This document shows positions 32,643 through 45,543 of a stretch of DNA of 64,000 nucleotides, piece by piece (within the stretch, counting starts at the first letter, position 1; every line of letters starts with the position of its first letter). The position numbers were made by a program, and so were the translations under genes. Source of the DNA: Reticulitermes speratus (lineage: Eukaryota > Arthropoda > Insecta > Blattodea > Rhinotermitidae); assembly GCA_021186555.1 (NCBI GenBank), contig JAJKFL010000011.1, positions 337,001 to 401,000 of the forward strand. The letters run 5' to 3'. Under the pieces are notes generated by a model. It worked only from the letters and a program-made list of their open reading frames with translations. It had not been told where the DNA came from and searched no databases.

Positions 32643-35632
32643 TCAGCTGCTGTTTATTACAAATAGCATTATATGCTCTGCAGCATATTATACGTAGCAT
32701 GGTACGTTCTGTAGTTTATTATAAGTAGCATGGTACGTTCTGTAGTTTATTATAAGTAGCATTTTATGCTTTGCAGTTTATTATACGTAGCATGATACGT
32801 TCTGTAGTTTATTATAAGTAGCATTTTATGCTTTGCAGTTTATTATACGCAGCATGATACGTTCTGTAGTTTATTATAAGTAGCATTTTATGCTTTGCAG
32901 TTTATTATACGTAGCATGATACGTTCTGTAGTTTATTATAAGTAGCATTTTATGCTTTGCAGTTTATTATACGTAGCATGGTACGTTCTGTAGTTTATTA
33001 TAAGTAGCATTTTATGCTTTGCAGTTTATTATACGTAGCATGATACGTTCTGTAGTTTATTATAAGTAGCATTTTATGCTTTGCAGTTTATTATACGCAG
33101 CATGATACGTTCTGTAGTTTATTATAAGTAGCATTTTATGCTTTGCAGTTTATTATACGTAGCATGATACGTTCTGTAGTTTATTATAAGTAGCATTTTA
33201 TGCTTTGCAGTTTATTATACGTAGCATGGTACGTTCTGTAGTTTATTATAAGTAGCATTTTATGCTTTGCAGTTTATTATACGTAGCATGATACGTTCTG
33301 TAGTTTATTATAAGTAGCATTTTATGCTTTGCAGTTTATTATACGTAGCATGATACGTTCTGTAGTTTATTATAAGTAGCATTTTATGCTTTGCAGTTTA
33401 TTATACGTAGCATGGTACGTTCTGTAGTTTATTATAAGTAGCATTTTATGCTTTGCAGTTTATTATACGTAGCATGATACGTTCTGTAGTTTATTATAAG
33501 TAGCATTTTATGCTTTGCAGTTTATTATACGTAGCATGGTACGTTCTGTAGTTTATTATAAGTAGCATTTTATGCTTTGCAGTTTATTATACGTAGCATG
33601 ATACGTTCTGTAGTTTATTATAAGTAGCATTTTATGCTTTGCAGTTTATTATACGTAGCATGATACGTTCTGTAGTTTATTATAAGTAGCATTTTATGCT
33701 TTGCAGTTTATTATACGCAGCATGATACGTTCTGTAGTTTATTATGAGTAGCATTTTATGCTTTGTAGTTTATTATACGTAGCATGGTACGTTCTGTAGT
33801 TTATTATAAGTAGCATTTTATGCTTTGCAGTTTATTATACGTAGCATGATACGTTCTGTAGTTTATTATAAGTAGCATTTTATGCTTTGCAGTTTATTAT
33901 ACGTAGCATGATACGTTCTGTAGTTTATTATAAGTAGCATTTTATGCTTTGCAGTTTATTATACGTAGCATGATACGTTCTGTAGTTTATTATAAGTAGC
34001 ATTTTATGCTTTGCAGTTTATTATACGTAGCATGATACGTTCTGTAGTTTATTATAAGTAGCATTTTATGCTTTGCAGTTTATTATACGTAGCATGATAC
34101 GTTCTGTAGTTTATTATGAGTAGCATTTTATGCTTTGTAGTTTATTATACGTAGCATGGTACGTTCTGTAGTTTATTATAAGTAGCATTTTATGCTTTGC
34201 AGTTTATTATACGTAGCATGATACGTTCTGTAGTTTATTATAAGTAGCATTTTATGCTTTGCAGTTTATTATACGTAGCATGATACGTTCTGTAGTTTAT
34301 TATAAGTAGCATTTTATGCTTTGCAGTTTATTATACGTAGCATGATACGTTCTGTAGTTTATTATAAGTAGCATTTTATGCTTTGCAGTTTATTATACGT
34401 AGCATGATACGTTCTGTAGTTTATTATAAGTAGCATTTTATGCTTTGCAGTTTATTATACGTAGCATGATACGTTCTGTAGTTTATTATAAGTAGCATTT
34501 TATGCTTTGCAGTTTATTATACGTAGCATGATACGTTCTGTAGTTTATTATAAGTAGCATTTTATGCTTTGCAGTTTATTATACGTAGCATGATACGTTC
34601 TGTAGTTTACAACACATAGCATTATATGCCCTGCAGTTCATTATACATAGCATGAAAATTTCTGTAGTTTACTACGCGTAGCTTTATATATGCACTGAAG
34701 TTAATTATACGTAGCATGATACGTTCTATGGTTTACTACACGCGGCATTATAAGCCTTGCAGTTTATTACAATTAGTATGATATATTATGCGCCTTATTA
34801 TACGCAGATTAAAAGTTCTGCAATTTATTATATGTAGCGTGATATATTCTGCACTTTATTATACGTAGCAGTATATGTTATGCAGTTTATTATAAGTAGC
34901 GTGATATATATGCAACTTTTTATTATATGTAGCAAATTTTATGTTATGCAGTTTATTATAAGTAGCGTGATATATTATGCACTTTATTATACGTAGCATT
35001 ATATGTTATGCAGTTTATTATAAGTACCGTGATATATTATGCACTTTATTATAGGTAGCATTATATGTTATGCAGTTTATTATAAGTAGCGTGATATGTT
35101 ATGCACTTTATTATACGTAGCATTATATGTTATGCAGTTTATTATAAGTAGCGTGATATATTATGCACTTTATATAACGTAGCATTGTATGTTATGCATT
35201 TATTATAAGTAGCGTGATATGTTATGCACTTTATTACACGTAGCATTATATGTTATGCACTTTATTATAAGTAGCGTGATATGTTATGCACTTTATTATA
35301 CGTAGCATTATATGTTATGCAGTTTATATAAGTAGCGTGATATGTTATGCACTTTTATACGTAGCATTATATGTTATGCAGTTTATTATAAGTAGCGTGA
35401 TATGTTATGCACTTATTATACGACATTATATGTATGCAGTTTATTATAAGTAGCGTGATATGTTATGCACTTTATTACACGTAGCATTATATGTTATGCA
35501 CTTTATTATAAGTAGCATTATATGTTATGCAGTTTATTATAAGTAGCGTGATATGTTATGCACTTTATTACACGTAGCATTATATGTTATGCACTTTATT
35601 ATAAGTAGCATTATATGTTATGCAGTTTATTA
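32643..35632. repeat. 31-bp satellite with two 62-bp higher-order forms
   Basis: About 3.0 kb, the longest array here, roughly 96 monomers of a 31-bp G-x-AGTTTATTATA-x-GTAGCAT... unit. From about 32720 to 34605 the repeat is a 62-bp dimer: a GTAGTTTATTATAAGTAGCA monomer followed by a GCAGTTTATTATACGTAGCA monomer. From 34606 to about 34860 single diverged monomers dominate. From about 34860 to 35632 a different dimer appears (GCACTTTATTATACGTAGCA with GCAGTTTATTATAAGTAGCG) with more indels. No coding capacity. Confidence 0.96.
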
Positions 35633-35801
35633 TCCGTATAATGTTGTTATTTTATGTGCAGCTGAAATATGTGAACGTGAAATTCAGTTAGGTGCGCATA
35701 TCCACTGTTTAACTGAGAAGGATAAAATTTTACACTTAGAAAAATCAGCCTTCATAATAAATATTAATCTTTGTTTTCAAAATTCATTTTCGTAGAACAT
35801 T

Positions 35802-35897
35802 ATCCAGTCCTTCGTACACAACACGATCCAGTCCTTCGTACACAACACGATCCAGTCCTTCGTACACAACACGATCCAGTCCTTCGTACACAACACT
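35802..35897. repeat. 24-bp tandem repeat, 4 copies
   Basis: ATCCAGTCCTTCGTACACAA plus CACG, four copies. Confidence 0.95.
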
Positions 35898-36731
35898 AAC
35901 ATTCGTCGTAGGAAGCAATAAAGTCACACGGCAGAACCACTTCTTCAGCCAATTCAATCACGCGAACATCTCGGGGCCAATTCAAGCTATTTGAGCCCAG
36001 CCGAATTAAAACATGTTGTAACGTCCTCTTCCAGCTATAAATCAATTTTCATTTCTTTTTACAGGACGTTTCAATACCAGAAATTCCATTACCTACGTTT
36101 TCTCATTTATATACGTTTCATGCAGCAGCAGGATCCTTTTAAAATCTTTACGCTAATATTTGTAACGTAAGTATTGTTGTCATTACGTTGTTTTGCAATT
36201 CTGCTCTTCTGCATCAGCTGCTACATTTGTTCATTTTAGGTCAATTTTAAAATACAGTGAGTTAAACTTTGTCTAGTATATGAAGGTGAAACTGTCTAGT
36301 TTCAACGAAATAATACTTTCATGAATTCTTTGCTCTTATAAATTTTTATTGTTTAACATGTCACATCGTTTCTGTCCCAAACACACAATTCACAATATTC
36401 AAGGCGCCGGCACAAGGAAACCAAAAAGAACCATTCATCGTGTTATTATAGTCCTGTGAAATATATTCATAAATTATTAAACATAGATCGAAGAATATAG
36501 CCATCGGTGATTCTAATTTCGACGAATGTTCATTAACTGAATAAGAACTTGGGAAAGGTTATGTCGTGTTGACACGTGACATTCCCATTGCTAATATATC
36601 TAATTCTAATATCGATGTGAAACGACGAATATACGAAATTCGTAACAAAAGGAATAATTGTCATGTATTTAGATATAAAGATATATAAAATAATCGGAAA
36701 CATGCTACTTGCAAGGAACCCACAAACATTA
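35898..36731. other. Unassigned AT-rich DNA
   Basis: Apart from AATAAAGTCACACGGCAGAA near 35922, which resembles the 3' end of the SINE at 17266, nothing is recognised. Confidence 0.45.
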
Positions 36732-36843
36732 GTGCATAAGGGCTGCTGTCCACCTGAACGTGCATAAGGGCTGCTGTCCACCTGAACGTGCATAAGGGCT
36801 GCTGTCCACCTGAACGTGCATAAGGGCTGCTGTCCACCTGAAC
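36732..36843. repeat. 28-bp tandem repeat, 4 copies
   Basis: GTGCATAAGGGCTGCTGTCC plus ACCTGAAC, four exact copies. Confidence 0.96.
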
Positions 36844-37960
36844 ACATCTCTATAATTCAGTGTCAGCAGAGCGACAACTTTCAAACATATGGAGTAGTGC
36901 AGGAAGATTCTGAGCGACAATTCTCAGAAGAATATGCGACTTTTGTTACAAATTGTGCCACAAATGTTCTAACGTAGTCCTGTGTTTTATCAGAAAAGTC
37001 TCCCCAGAAGTGACACTATATACACTGACTTATACCTTGTAACAAGTAATATTTTAACCAGGACACTGTGCGCCGGCAATACTAAGCTGTTCCGTAATTA
37101 AACTACACTACACTAAACTAAATTACATGTATTATGTATGAAAGCACAAAGCAAGCTGCTAATGCACTTATTTGTGTCTATGGACATAATTCTATTCCTC
37201 CCTCTCCCTAACTTTGTGAGGAGGTTTGTGGGACACTCAACAAAAACGAAACAATAAATGCGTGGCAACTAAGCACGAGGCAGGCAGTGTGTGTGGTGAG
37301 GAATAAAGAGACAAGCCCACCGTTTTGACGTACGTCACGGTCTCGCTTGTCGCTTCAGTAAACGCCCGTCTTAACCGGGCCCTGCGAGACTGCGCCAAAG
37401 TCTGAGGGCACAGAAGGATACCCTGCAGAAAGCAACAGAACAGAGATGCAACAACACACAGACACACAGACACAGGTTACAGTATATACAGAGGTTCGAG
37501 TGACCAGTAACACTTCCTTGATGACATATGTTTCTACACAAGGCTGGTTGGGGGGAAAAATGTAACTTACTGCTATGAAGATTAAAATTATTATATACAC
37601 TATTTAAAAAATGTAGGTCATAAAAAACACTCTGCTTCTCCACCATAAAGAAAAGTTTGTTGTTTGGGGGGGAAAAATTCGTGGTGTAATAATTCTAACG
37701 TTAATGTAGCGATACTACAGTGAAAAACAGAGTTCAGACGGTTAATATATATATATATATATACACAAAATATAGCAGACGACTTAATGATTCAATTTTT
37801 CCCCACAACGGACTTCAACAAAAACTGAGATACAGACAAGTGACATCGTTACTAATTGTGATTCACGAAGGTTACAGTGCCACAACTTTACTCAATAATT
37901 CACACAAAATAATAAATTTATTTTACTGACACTTCACGATCTCATGTCTGTGACCACGAA
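36844..37960. other. Unassigned DNA with (TA)n
   Basis: A (TA)n run lies at 37743-37764. The minus-strand frames between 37237 and 37646 overlap in three registers and have no recognised domain; a CTTTCTGCAG splice-acceptor-like run at about 37425-37434 (minus) is not supported by anything else. Confidence 0.45.
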
Positions 37961-37964
37961 GGTT

Positions 37965-38290
37965 ACTGTCTTCTGAGATGTTACGTCATGTAGTCTGGTA
38001 CATGTGTACCGACGTTTCGGAAGAATTACTGCCCCATTTTCAGAGTATGGTGAAGACAAAAAGAGCAGATTCCTGAAAAAACGGTTTTCGAAATTTCAGT
38101 CTGGGCAGCCGCAGTTGGTCTGTTACCGACGTTTCGGGACAGTGTTTCAGTTCCATCTTCAGCAGTCAAGATGTTCATTCCTCTTGGACAAACTAACCCT
38201 TGAAAATTGAATCGATGCGCTGTCCCGAAACGTCGGTAAAAAGCCAACACACGCTGCGTAAGAAGCCAAAAGAGCGAAAATCTCGAAACC
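37965..38290. repeat. Two adjacent fold-back family copies
   Basis: CTTCTGAGATGTTACGTCAT ... ACCGACGTTTCGGAAGAATT ... CCCCATTTTCAG, then ACCGACGTTTCGGGACAGTG ... TCCATCTTCAGCAG ... CTGTCCCGAAACGTCGGTAA. The second has inverted CGACGTTTCGGGACAG/CTGTCCCGAAACGTCG arms about 110 bp apart, so it can form a hairpin. No coding capacity. Confidence 0.65.
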
Positions 38291-38508
38291 TCGATGTATT
38301 TCTACCAGACTGCCGTCGGACCCGTAACCTTCAGTTATATTTAAAACCACTCTACAAGATTTTGCTCAGAATATCAACTCTTGCATATTTTTAGAATGTG
38401 CTTTATCGTGTGAACACTTTCTAAATGTGACCTTTCTTTTACGGTGCTCAGACCGCTCATCTGAAGAAATATGTATTCACATCTTGCTCAATTTTTTAAC
38501 ACTTCCTC

Positions 38509-40182
38509 TTTAAATAAGCTAGAATTTTGACAGATATGGTATCTTGTCCTTCCATTAAATAAGCTACAATTTTGACAGATATGGTATCTTGTCCTTCAAT
38601 TAAATAAGCTACAATTTTGACAGATATGCTATCTTGTCCTTCCATTAAATAAGCTACAATTTTGACAGATATGGTATCTTGTCCTTCAATTAAATAAGCT
38701 ACAATTTTGACAGATATGCTATCTTGTCCTTCCATTAAATAAGCTACAATTTTGACAGATATGGTATCTTGTCCTTCAATTAAATAAGCTACAATTTTGA
38801 CAGATATGGTATCTTGTCCTTCAATTAAATAAGCTACAATTTTGACAGATATGGTATCTTGTCCTTCAATTAAATAAGCTACAATTTTGACAGATATGCT
38901 ATCTTGTCCTTCCATTAAATAAGCTACAATTCTGACAGATATGGTACCTTGTCCTTCCATTAAATAAGCTACAATTTTGACAGATATGGTATCTTGTCCT
39001 TCAATTAAATAAGCTACAATTTTGACAGATATGGTATCTTGTCCTTCAATTAAATAAGCTACAATTTTGACAGATATGGTATCTTGTCCTTCAATTAAAT
39101 AAGCTACAATTTTGACAGATATGCTATCTTGTCCTTCCATTAAATAAGCTACAATTCTGACAGATATGGTACCTTGTCCTTCCATTAAATAAGCTACAAT
39201 TTTGACAGATATGGTATCTTGTCCTTCAATTAAATAAGCTACAATTTTGACAGATATGCTATCTTGTCCTTCCATTAAATAAGCTACAATTTTGACAGAT
39301 ATGCTATCTTGTCCTTCCATTAAATAAGCTACAATTTTGACAGATATGCTATCTTGTCCTTCCATTAAATAAGCTACAATTTTGACAGATATGCTATCTT
39401 GTCCTTCCATTAAATAAGCTACAATTTTGACAGATATGCTATCTTGTCCTTCCATTAAATAAGCTACAATTTTGACAGATATGCTATCTTGTCCTTCCAT
39501 TAAATAAGCTACAATTTTGACAGATATGCTATCTTGTCCTTCCATTAAATAAGCTACAATTTTGACAGATATGCTATCTTGTCCTTCAATTAAATAAGCT
39601 ACAATTTTGACAGATATGCTATCTTGTCCTTCCATTAAATAAGCTACAATTTTGACAGATATGCTATCTTGTCCTTCCATTAAATAAGCTACAATTTTGA
39701 CAGATATGGTATCTTGTCCTTCCATTAAATAAGCTACAATTTTGACAGATATGCTATCTTGTCCTTCAATTAAATAAGCTACAATTTTGACAGATATGCT
39801 ATCTTGTCCTTCCATTAAATAAGCTACAATTTTGACAGATATGGTATCTTGTCCTTCCATTAAATAAGCTACAATTTTGACAGATATGCTATCTTGTCCT
39901 TCAATTAAATAAGCTACAATTTTGACAGATATGCTATCTTGTCCTTCAATTAAATAAGCTACAATTTTGACAGATATGCTATCTTGTCCTTCAATTAAAT
40001 AAGCTACAATTTTGACAGATATGCTATCTTGTCCTTCAATTAAATAAGCTACAATTTTGACAGATATGCTATCTTGTCCTTCAATTAAATAAGCTACAAT
40101 TTTGACAGATATGCTATCTTGTCCTTCAATTAAATAAGCTACAATTTTGACAGATATGCTATCTTGTCCTTCCATTAAATAA
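38509..40182. repeat. 45-bp minisatellite, 37 copies
   Basis: Unit contains TTAAATAAGCTACAATTTTG, ACAGATATGCTATCTTGTCC. Two sites vary (ATGCTATC/ATGGTATC and TCCATTAA/TCAATTAA), with two copies of ACAATTCTGACAG...GGTACC. Copies are almost all exactly 45 bp, which keeps the minus strand open for 559 codons, the longest frame in the window. The 15-residue repeat has no recognisable domain and I treat the frame as a by-product. Confidence 0.96.
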
Positions 40183-41065
40183 CCAATTACACAAAGCTAA
40201 GAAACACTCGGTCGTAGACGCAACAGTTTACTGATCTCTCGACAGATGGAGGTCTAACTGAAGGCTATAAAAAGTGCCACTGTAGAGATTTGTTCTGCAG
40301 GGAGAAGTCTCTTGAGAACACTCAGGTCAGAGAAATCTTACTGCACACATTTCATTACATTTCAACAAGAAATTATGTGATTATTCTAAAAACATTAAGA
40401 AGTCTGCAAAGAACAAAATATAATCTTAAATTTCTATCCACAAATAAATGTCACTCTTAAACTTGCAGTATAAAATTATTGGAAGTTATACACAGTAGGA
40501 ACCGAAAAATCCAGAACAATCACGGTAACAAGTTACAATATTGCTCTTACAGTTTTAAAGCATTACTCAGTTATTTCATAACATTTTTCGTCACACAAAC
40601 TGCATGACGTTTATGAGGAGCAATTTATAACATTTATGATATGTCGTAACTATGCAATAACATGCATTTGTTACGGCATTCAATGTGACCACCATCTGCA
40701 ATAATTTTCTCAGCATAAACAGGAACATGTACTGTGACTGAAGCAGTTTGGTAAGTGATGAATATTACGTAGAACATGAATAGAGGGAACAGAAATTTGA
40801 AAGTAATTTGAACTTCAGAGTTTGTGGTTTAGCGAAATTACAATAACGTGTTTAGATAAGCTAAATGAAATGTACTGAGTTCTTAGGCACCTTAAACAGT
40901 AACAAACATTCAAGTATGTATTTTCTTTTTAAAATAATTTTTATAAGAAAATATTACTCAAAAAACAGACTATAAATGAAATATTATGTATAATCACAGT
41001 TAAAGTTTCAGAGGAAATTCCAATTCCAGTAACATTAATAATTTATAGAACGTTTAAAAAAAATA
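40183..41065. other. Unassigned AT-rich DNA
   Basis: No feature recognised. Confidence 0.5.
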
Positions 41066-41416
41066 TTTTGTCCTGTTTCGGACCTTACTGTATTTACAAT
41101 AGTGTTTTGTCCTGTTTCGGACCTTACTGTATTTACAATAGTGTTTTGTCCTGTTTCGGACCTTACTGTATTTACAATAGTGTTTTGTCCTGTTTCGGAC
41201 CTTACTGTATTTACAATAGTGTTTTATCCTGTTTCGGACCTTACTGTATTTACAATAGTGTTTTGTCCTGTTTCGGACCTTACTGTATTTACAATAGTGT
41301 TTTGTCCTGTTTCGGACCTTACTGTATTTACAATAGTGTTTTGTCCTGTTTCGGACCTTACTGTATTTACAATAGTGTTTTGTCCTGTTTCGGACCTTAC
41401 TGTATTTACAATAGTG
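41066..41416. repeat. 39-bp minisatellite, 9 copies
   Basis: TTTTGTCCTGTTTCGGACCT plus TACTGTATTTACAATAGTG; only one substitution (TTTTATCC, fifth copy). Confidence 0.97.
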
Positions 41417-42061
41417 TATTACGCTTCATCAAATACAGTGTTAGCAATCCATTACGGAATTTCTGAATAATTCTGAAATCTTAACTTCCGTGGGAACTTT
41501 TGACGGACTAATTATATGACGGCAGTTTGGTGCACTGAGCGGGGAGAAAATAATGTAGCTGTGCATCTCTGCGTGTCTCTCAAATATCTCACCAAACTCT
41601 GAAATCCAAATACTTACATAAACAACAAAATAATTTTACGATGCACTATCAGCCGAGATGTTTCTGAAAATTAGATCACCATGACACACGTAAAGTACAT
41701 TAGCACCACAAAGAAACAACAAAGAAACAAGCAAAACAAAGAAATTACAAAGACAACATCAAGCAAGACAAACAATACACTTTGTGCTCTATACAATCAC
41801 GTGAGGCGGAATATAAGTCAGCCTCATTTTCACCGGACTTTTAACCGCTTCATACGTCGCCCAGAGCAAAACCTGTTATTATCAAGTTTATTAATTTGTC
41901 TCCGGACGTTCCGTACTTAATTACAAATGCTAAAAGAAAAGAGCGGTCTGAGATAGGTAAATATGAAATAGTTCTTTGGCTGATACGTCACAAATTAGAG
42001 TCATTTCCCCTGACCGTATTAGTCGTATGATTCAATGGATTATTGAGCTATTGACAAAATA
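41417..42061. other. Unassigned DNA
   Basis: No feature recognised; A-rich with AAAGAAACAAC repeats near 41710. Confidence 0.45.
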
Positions 42062-42141
42062 TGTTCGGACTCAACAGTGTTCAGACTCAAAAATGTTCGG
42101 GTTTTACAGTGATCGGGATCAACAATGCTCGGGTTTAACAA
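42062..42141. repeat. Degenerate 16-bp repeat, 5 copies
   Basis: TGTTCGGACTCAACAG and four diverged copies at exact 16-bp spacing. Confidence 0.75.
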
Positions 42142-42142
42142 T

Positions 42143-42280
42143 GCTCTTCTCCAATACATCCAGCCCTGGTCTGGGGCCCACTCAGCCCCCTGTTCAATAG
42201 ATTACGCAGGCTCTTTCCGCCGGGGCAAAAGGGCCTAAACGTGGAGCTGACCTTTCACCCCACTAATTCCCGGGATATAT
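42143..42280 (+). mobile_element. SINE family III body fragment
   Basis: TCCAGCCCTGGTCTGGGGCC, CTCAGCCCCCTGTTCAATAG and CCGCCGGGGCAAAAGGGCCT followed by CGTGGAGCTGACC match the family III body order. Head and 3' end are missing. Confidence 0.6.
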
Positions 42281-43163
42281 GGAGTGTAGAAAGTGCAACA
42301 AAGGAATTAGTATGCAGCAGCAGGAAAATATTCCATTTTGTCAATGGGCACAATGGGGGCAACTTGTGCCAAAAAGCGGTAACAGACTGTATTAAAATAC
42401 ACAGCAAATACAATTAAAATAGTTTTCAATCTCCTTATTTTAATTTTTTATTTAATAAAAATTGGGAACCTTTGGGTTTCACAAAGCTAATTTATCAGGT
42501 GTTATCAGAGCAATAAAAAAAGTTATCGGATTTAACGACCTACTTTGCACAAGCGGTATCATGTCCGATCAGTGTCCAGGAGTTGCCGGGTTCGAATGTA
42601 AATCGGGGCACCAATAGTGTGACCGACATTTCTCGTGTCCTTCCTCAGTTCCGTCAGCTAAATGCCGCAGCAGTACTTCAGACTAACGCACGATAGCTTA
42701 GTTCGAAGTACTTTACAAGCGGTCGCTCACTGTTCCCTGCATTCTATCTACACAGTCCGGCTACTGACAGCACTGTTACATAAATAAAACGACAGCGGAA
42801 TTTGTCACTTGACTTCCTATTTTCCATACCGGCATTAATGTTATCTTACAAAACTGTTTGGAAATTATATTGGATTTGAGGTCCTCATACTGGTGATTGA
42901 AGATTACTACCATCTGGTGTGTGACGTCACGTAGTCTTGTAGCTACCTACCCTGATTATATCGGTAGTAGATTCCTTGGAAACGCCATCAAATACCAGGC
43001 TACACCTCAGAAAACAGCGGTTTTCTTTGCAAATTAATTAAAGTTTAAAGTTCGCTTCTTCTAAACCTTTGTATACAATATGCTGGTGGAGGTTTTAAAG
43101 AAACATTTCAACGGACTTTGACGCTTTAGGGACTAAGATTTACCGCAATCATATTTAAATATT
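42281..43163. other. Unassigned DNA with a fold-back piece
   Basis: TGTGACGTCACGTAGTCTTG at about 42922 and GCTACACCTCAGAAAACAG at about 43000 are ends of the fold-back family. The rest is unrecognised. Confidence 0.45.
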
Positions 43164-43847
43164 CAGTCCGTACCGCGCAGTAAACACACTCCGTCTCAGT
43201 TATATAAACCAGTCAGTTAATGCTGTACAGTGAAATAATCGCTGTTTGTTCTGAGATCCACACAAAACACATAAATACAGTCCGTACCGCGCAGTAAACA
43301 CACTCCGTCTCAGTTATACAAACCAGTCAGTTAATGCTGTACAGTGAAATAATGGCTGTTTGTTCTGAGATCCACACAAAACACATAAATACAGTCCGTA
43401 CCGCGCAGTAAACACACTCCGTCTCAGTTATACAGACCAGTCAGTTAATGTTGTACAGTGAAATAATCGCTGTTTGTTCTGAGATCCACACAAAACACAT
43501 AAATACAGTCCGTACCGCGCAGTAAACACACTCCGTCTCAGTTATACAGACCAGTCAGTTAATGCTGTACAGTGAAATAATCGCTGTTTGTTCTGAGATC
43601 CACACAAAACACATAAATACAGTCCGTACCGCGCAGTAAACACACTCCGTCTCAGTTATACAAACCAGTCAGTTAATGCTGTACAGTGAAATAATGGCTG
43701 TTTGTTCTGAGATCCACACAAAACACATAAATACAGTCCGTACCGCGCAGTAAACACACTCCGTCTCAGTTATACAAACCAGTCAGTTAATGCTGTACAG
43801 TGAAATAATCGCTGTTTGTTCTCAGATCCACACAAAACACATAAATA
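43164..43847 (-). repeat. 114-bp array of element X, inverted, 6 copies
   Basis: Six copies at exact 114-bp spacing, reverse-complement to the array at 1311-2674. They start CAGTCCGTACCGCGCAGTAA and end CACAAAACACATAAATA. Variants AATCGCTG/AATGGCTG and TACAAACC/TACAGACC recur. Confidence 0.97.
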
Positions 43848-43925
43848 CACTGTGTGGGCAGAACGTAGAATTGTTGAATGTTAAACGTGGTGGTACATAT
43901 AGTAACCACTGGGCTTTAGAGGGTT
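43848..43925 (-). repeat. Element X outer segment
   Basis: CACTGTGTGGGCAGAACGTA, AACGTGGTGGTACATATAGT, AACCACTGGGCTTTAGAGGG: the mirror of 1237-1310. The AACGTGGTGGTACAT part is the source type of the 42-bp array at 49896. Confidence 0.85.
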
Positions 43926-45169
43926 AAAAGCCAATTTAGTATGTATCAGTAAGTCAGATATGCCTAAAATTTAGCCACGATTGAGATGGAAAGATATTAA
44001 TCAAATAACCTTTAAATACGCGCATACGTGCCACATCATCTTCATTTCTGTTACAAATATAACTTAAGTTCTAAAACGAAAAGCAGAGATGTTAAAAACC
44101 CTTCCAATCATTGAAGTTTCATAAGGCTATTTATTGCACAGAGCAGTTCAGCAATATCGTTATTATCCTGTGTTCAGTGGGCAGCTGTGAGCGTGTGTGT
44201 GTACAGTAACTGTCTACTGATGTACTAAGCAAAGCGTAGGTGTGTTGAAACTTAAAAAATTATTATGCCTATAATAAGGGAATCAACGAAAAAAGTTATT
44301 CTAAACATATAAACGAAACAAAAATTGTTTATGTAAAATATACGTAAAGTCCAGTAGACGCAAGTCAGGCCCTACTTAACCCCAAAGTGTCCGTACACTA
44401 TGCAGCAAAATCCAACTCCTCTTTATGGCTTCAGATACTTCAGCCTTCAGTTGACTGCAGCATTAAGGATTTGATTCAATTTCAACGTGTCTTCAAGTAC
44501 TGACAACATGGGACGACGTATTACACCCGAAACGAAATGCCGAAGTTCAAATGTGGTTAGAATTCCTATTTCGAATTCGGGGGTTGAGCAGTTAGATTTC
44601 GGACCGATGACCGGATCTTCTGACTGAGTTGTTTATTGGTTTTCCTCGCTTCTTGCACGTACTTTAAAATGGGTCAAGGGCGCTGCCTTTTGTACCTTTT
44701 CGAATGCATAATTCAAAATCATTCTACTATTTGAACTGTATGGTTGAGCAGGCATCCTTATATAAGGCACTGGAAATTCTCCATGGAGCAGCGTCCTTGT
44801 AGAGAAGCTAATAGCAGTGTCACAGCAGTGTCGTTAAGGGTTCAGGTCTTCAGGGATGTGACGCAGTGTCGGTGGTGAAACTACGACTATTTACATAAAG
44901 ACGCAGAGTAACCGACGCCACATAAGCGTAACGACTGACAGCGCCGTTAGTAATACACTTAAAAGTGAAACAGTAAAACAACGGAGAAGACTTTAATTCT
45001 GAATGCAGTTTCATAGTCGACAGCTAATCTAAAGGCTTTGCCTCTTCAGTTATAAATATTAATATCATATTTTACGATGCTGTTTGCATATGTTAGCCTG
45101 TGCTAATAAATATAGTACATATTGGCATTAACCAACAATGTACACAATATTTTAAAGTTATGAATATAT
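43926..45169. other. Unassigned DNA
   Basis: No gene recognised over 1.2 kb. A weak fold-back-like GTCTTCAGGGATGTGACGCA lies near 44846. Confidence 0.45.
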
Positions 45170-45543
45170 AACCTAAAGCGTTTTGAAATGTGGTGCTGGA
45201 GAAGGATGGAGAAGATCAGCTGGACCGAATGTGTGAGAAATGAAGAAGTATTACAGAGAATAAAGAAGGAGAGAAATATCTTACAAAAGCAAAAAAGGAG
45301 AAAGGCTAACTGGATTGGTCACATCTTGTGTAGTAACTGCCTGCTGAAACACGTGATTGAAGGAAAGATAGAGGGAAGAACAGAAGTGAAGGGAATACGA
45401 GAAAGAAGACGTAGGCAGTTACTGGATGACCTTAAGGAAATAGAGGATACTGGAACTTGAAAAGGGAAGCATTAGATCGCCCTCTGTGGAGAACTCGCTT
45501 TGGAAGAGGCTACGGACCTGTCGTAAGACAGACTGCGGAATGA
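45170..45543 (+). pseudogene. Non-LTR retrotransposon C-terminal fragment, one frameshift
   Basis: Frame begins before the ATG at 45188 (FEMWCWRRMEKISWTECV), then RKANWIGHILCSNCLLKHVI, EGKIEGRTEV and RRRRQLLDDLKE, the typical end of an insect LINE ORF2. A shift near 45440 moves the rest into another frame, which continues YWNLKREALDRPLWRTRFGR and ends at TGA 45541-45543. The N-x-x-W-I-G-H-I-L and L-D-D-L-K motifs are those of the tail after the reverse transcriptase domain. It is a different LINE lineage from the copies at 14205 and 24755. No catalytic domain is present. Confidence 0.85.

Noticed and set aside
37237..37646. Possible exon with an acceptor on the minus strand
   Set aside because: Three frames are open in the same stretch and no protein family is recognisable.
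38496..40175. 559-codon minus-strand open frame
   Set aside because: It is a translation of the 45-bp tandem array; exact 45-bp spacing and a stop-free unit explain it, and no domain is visible.
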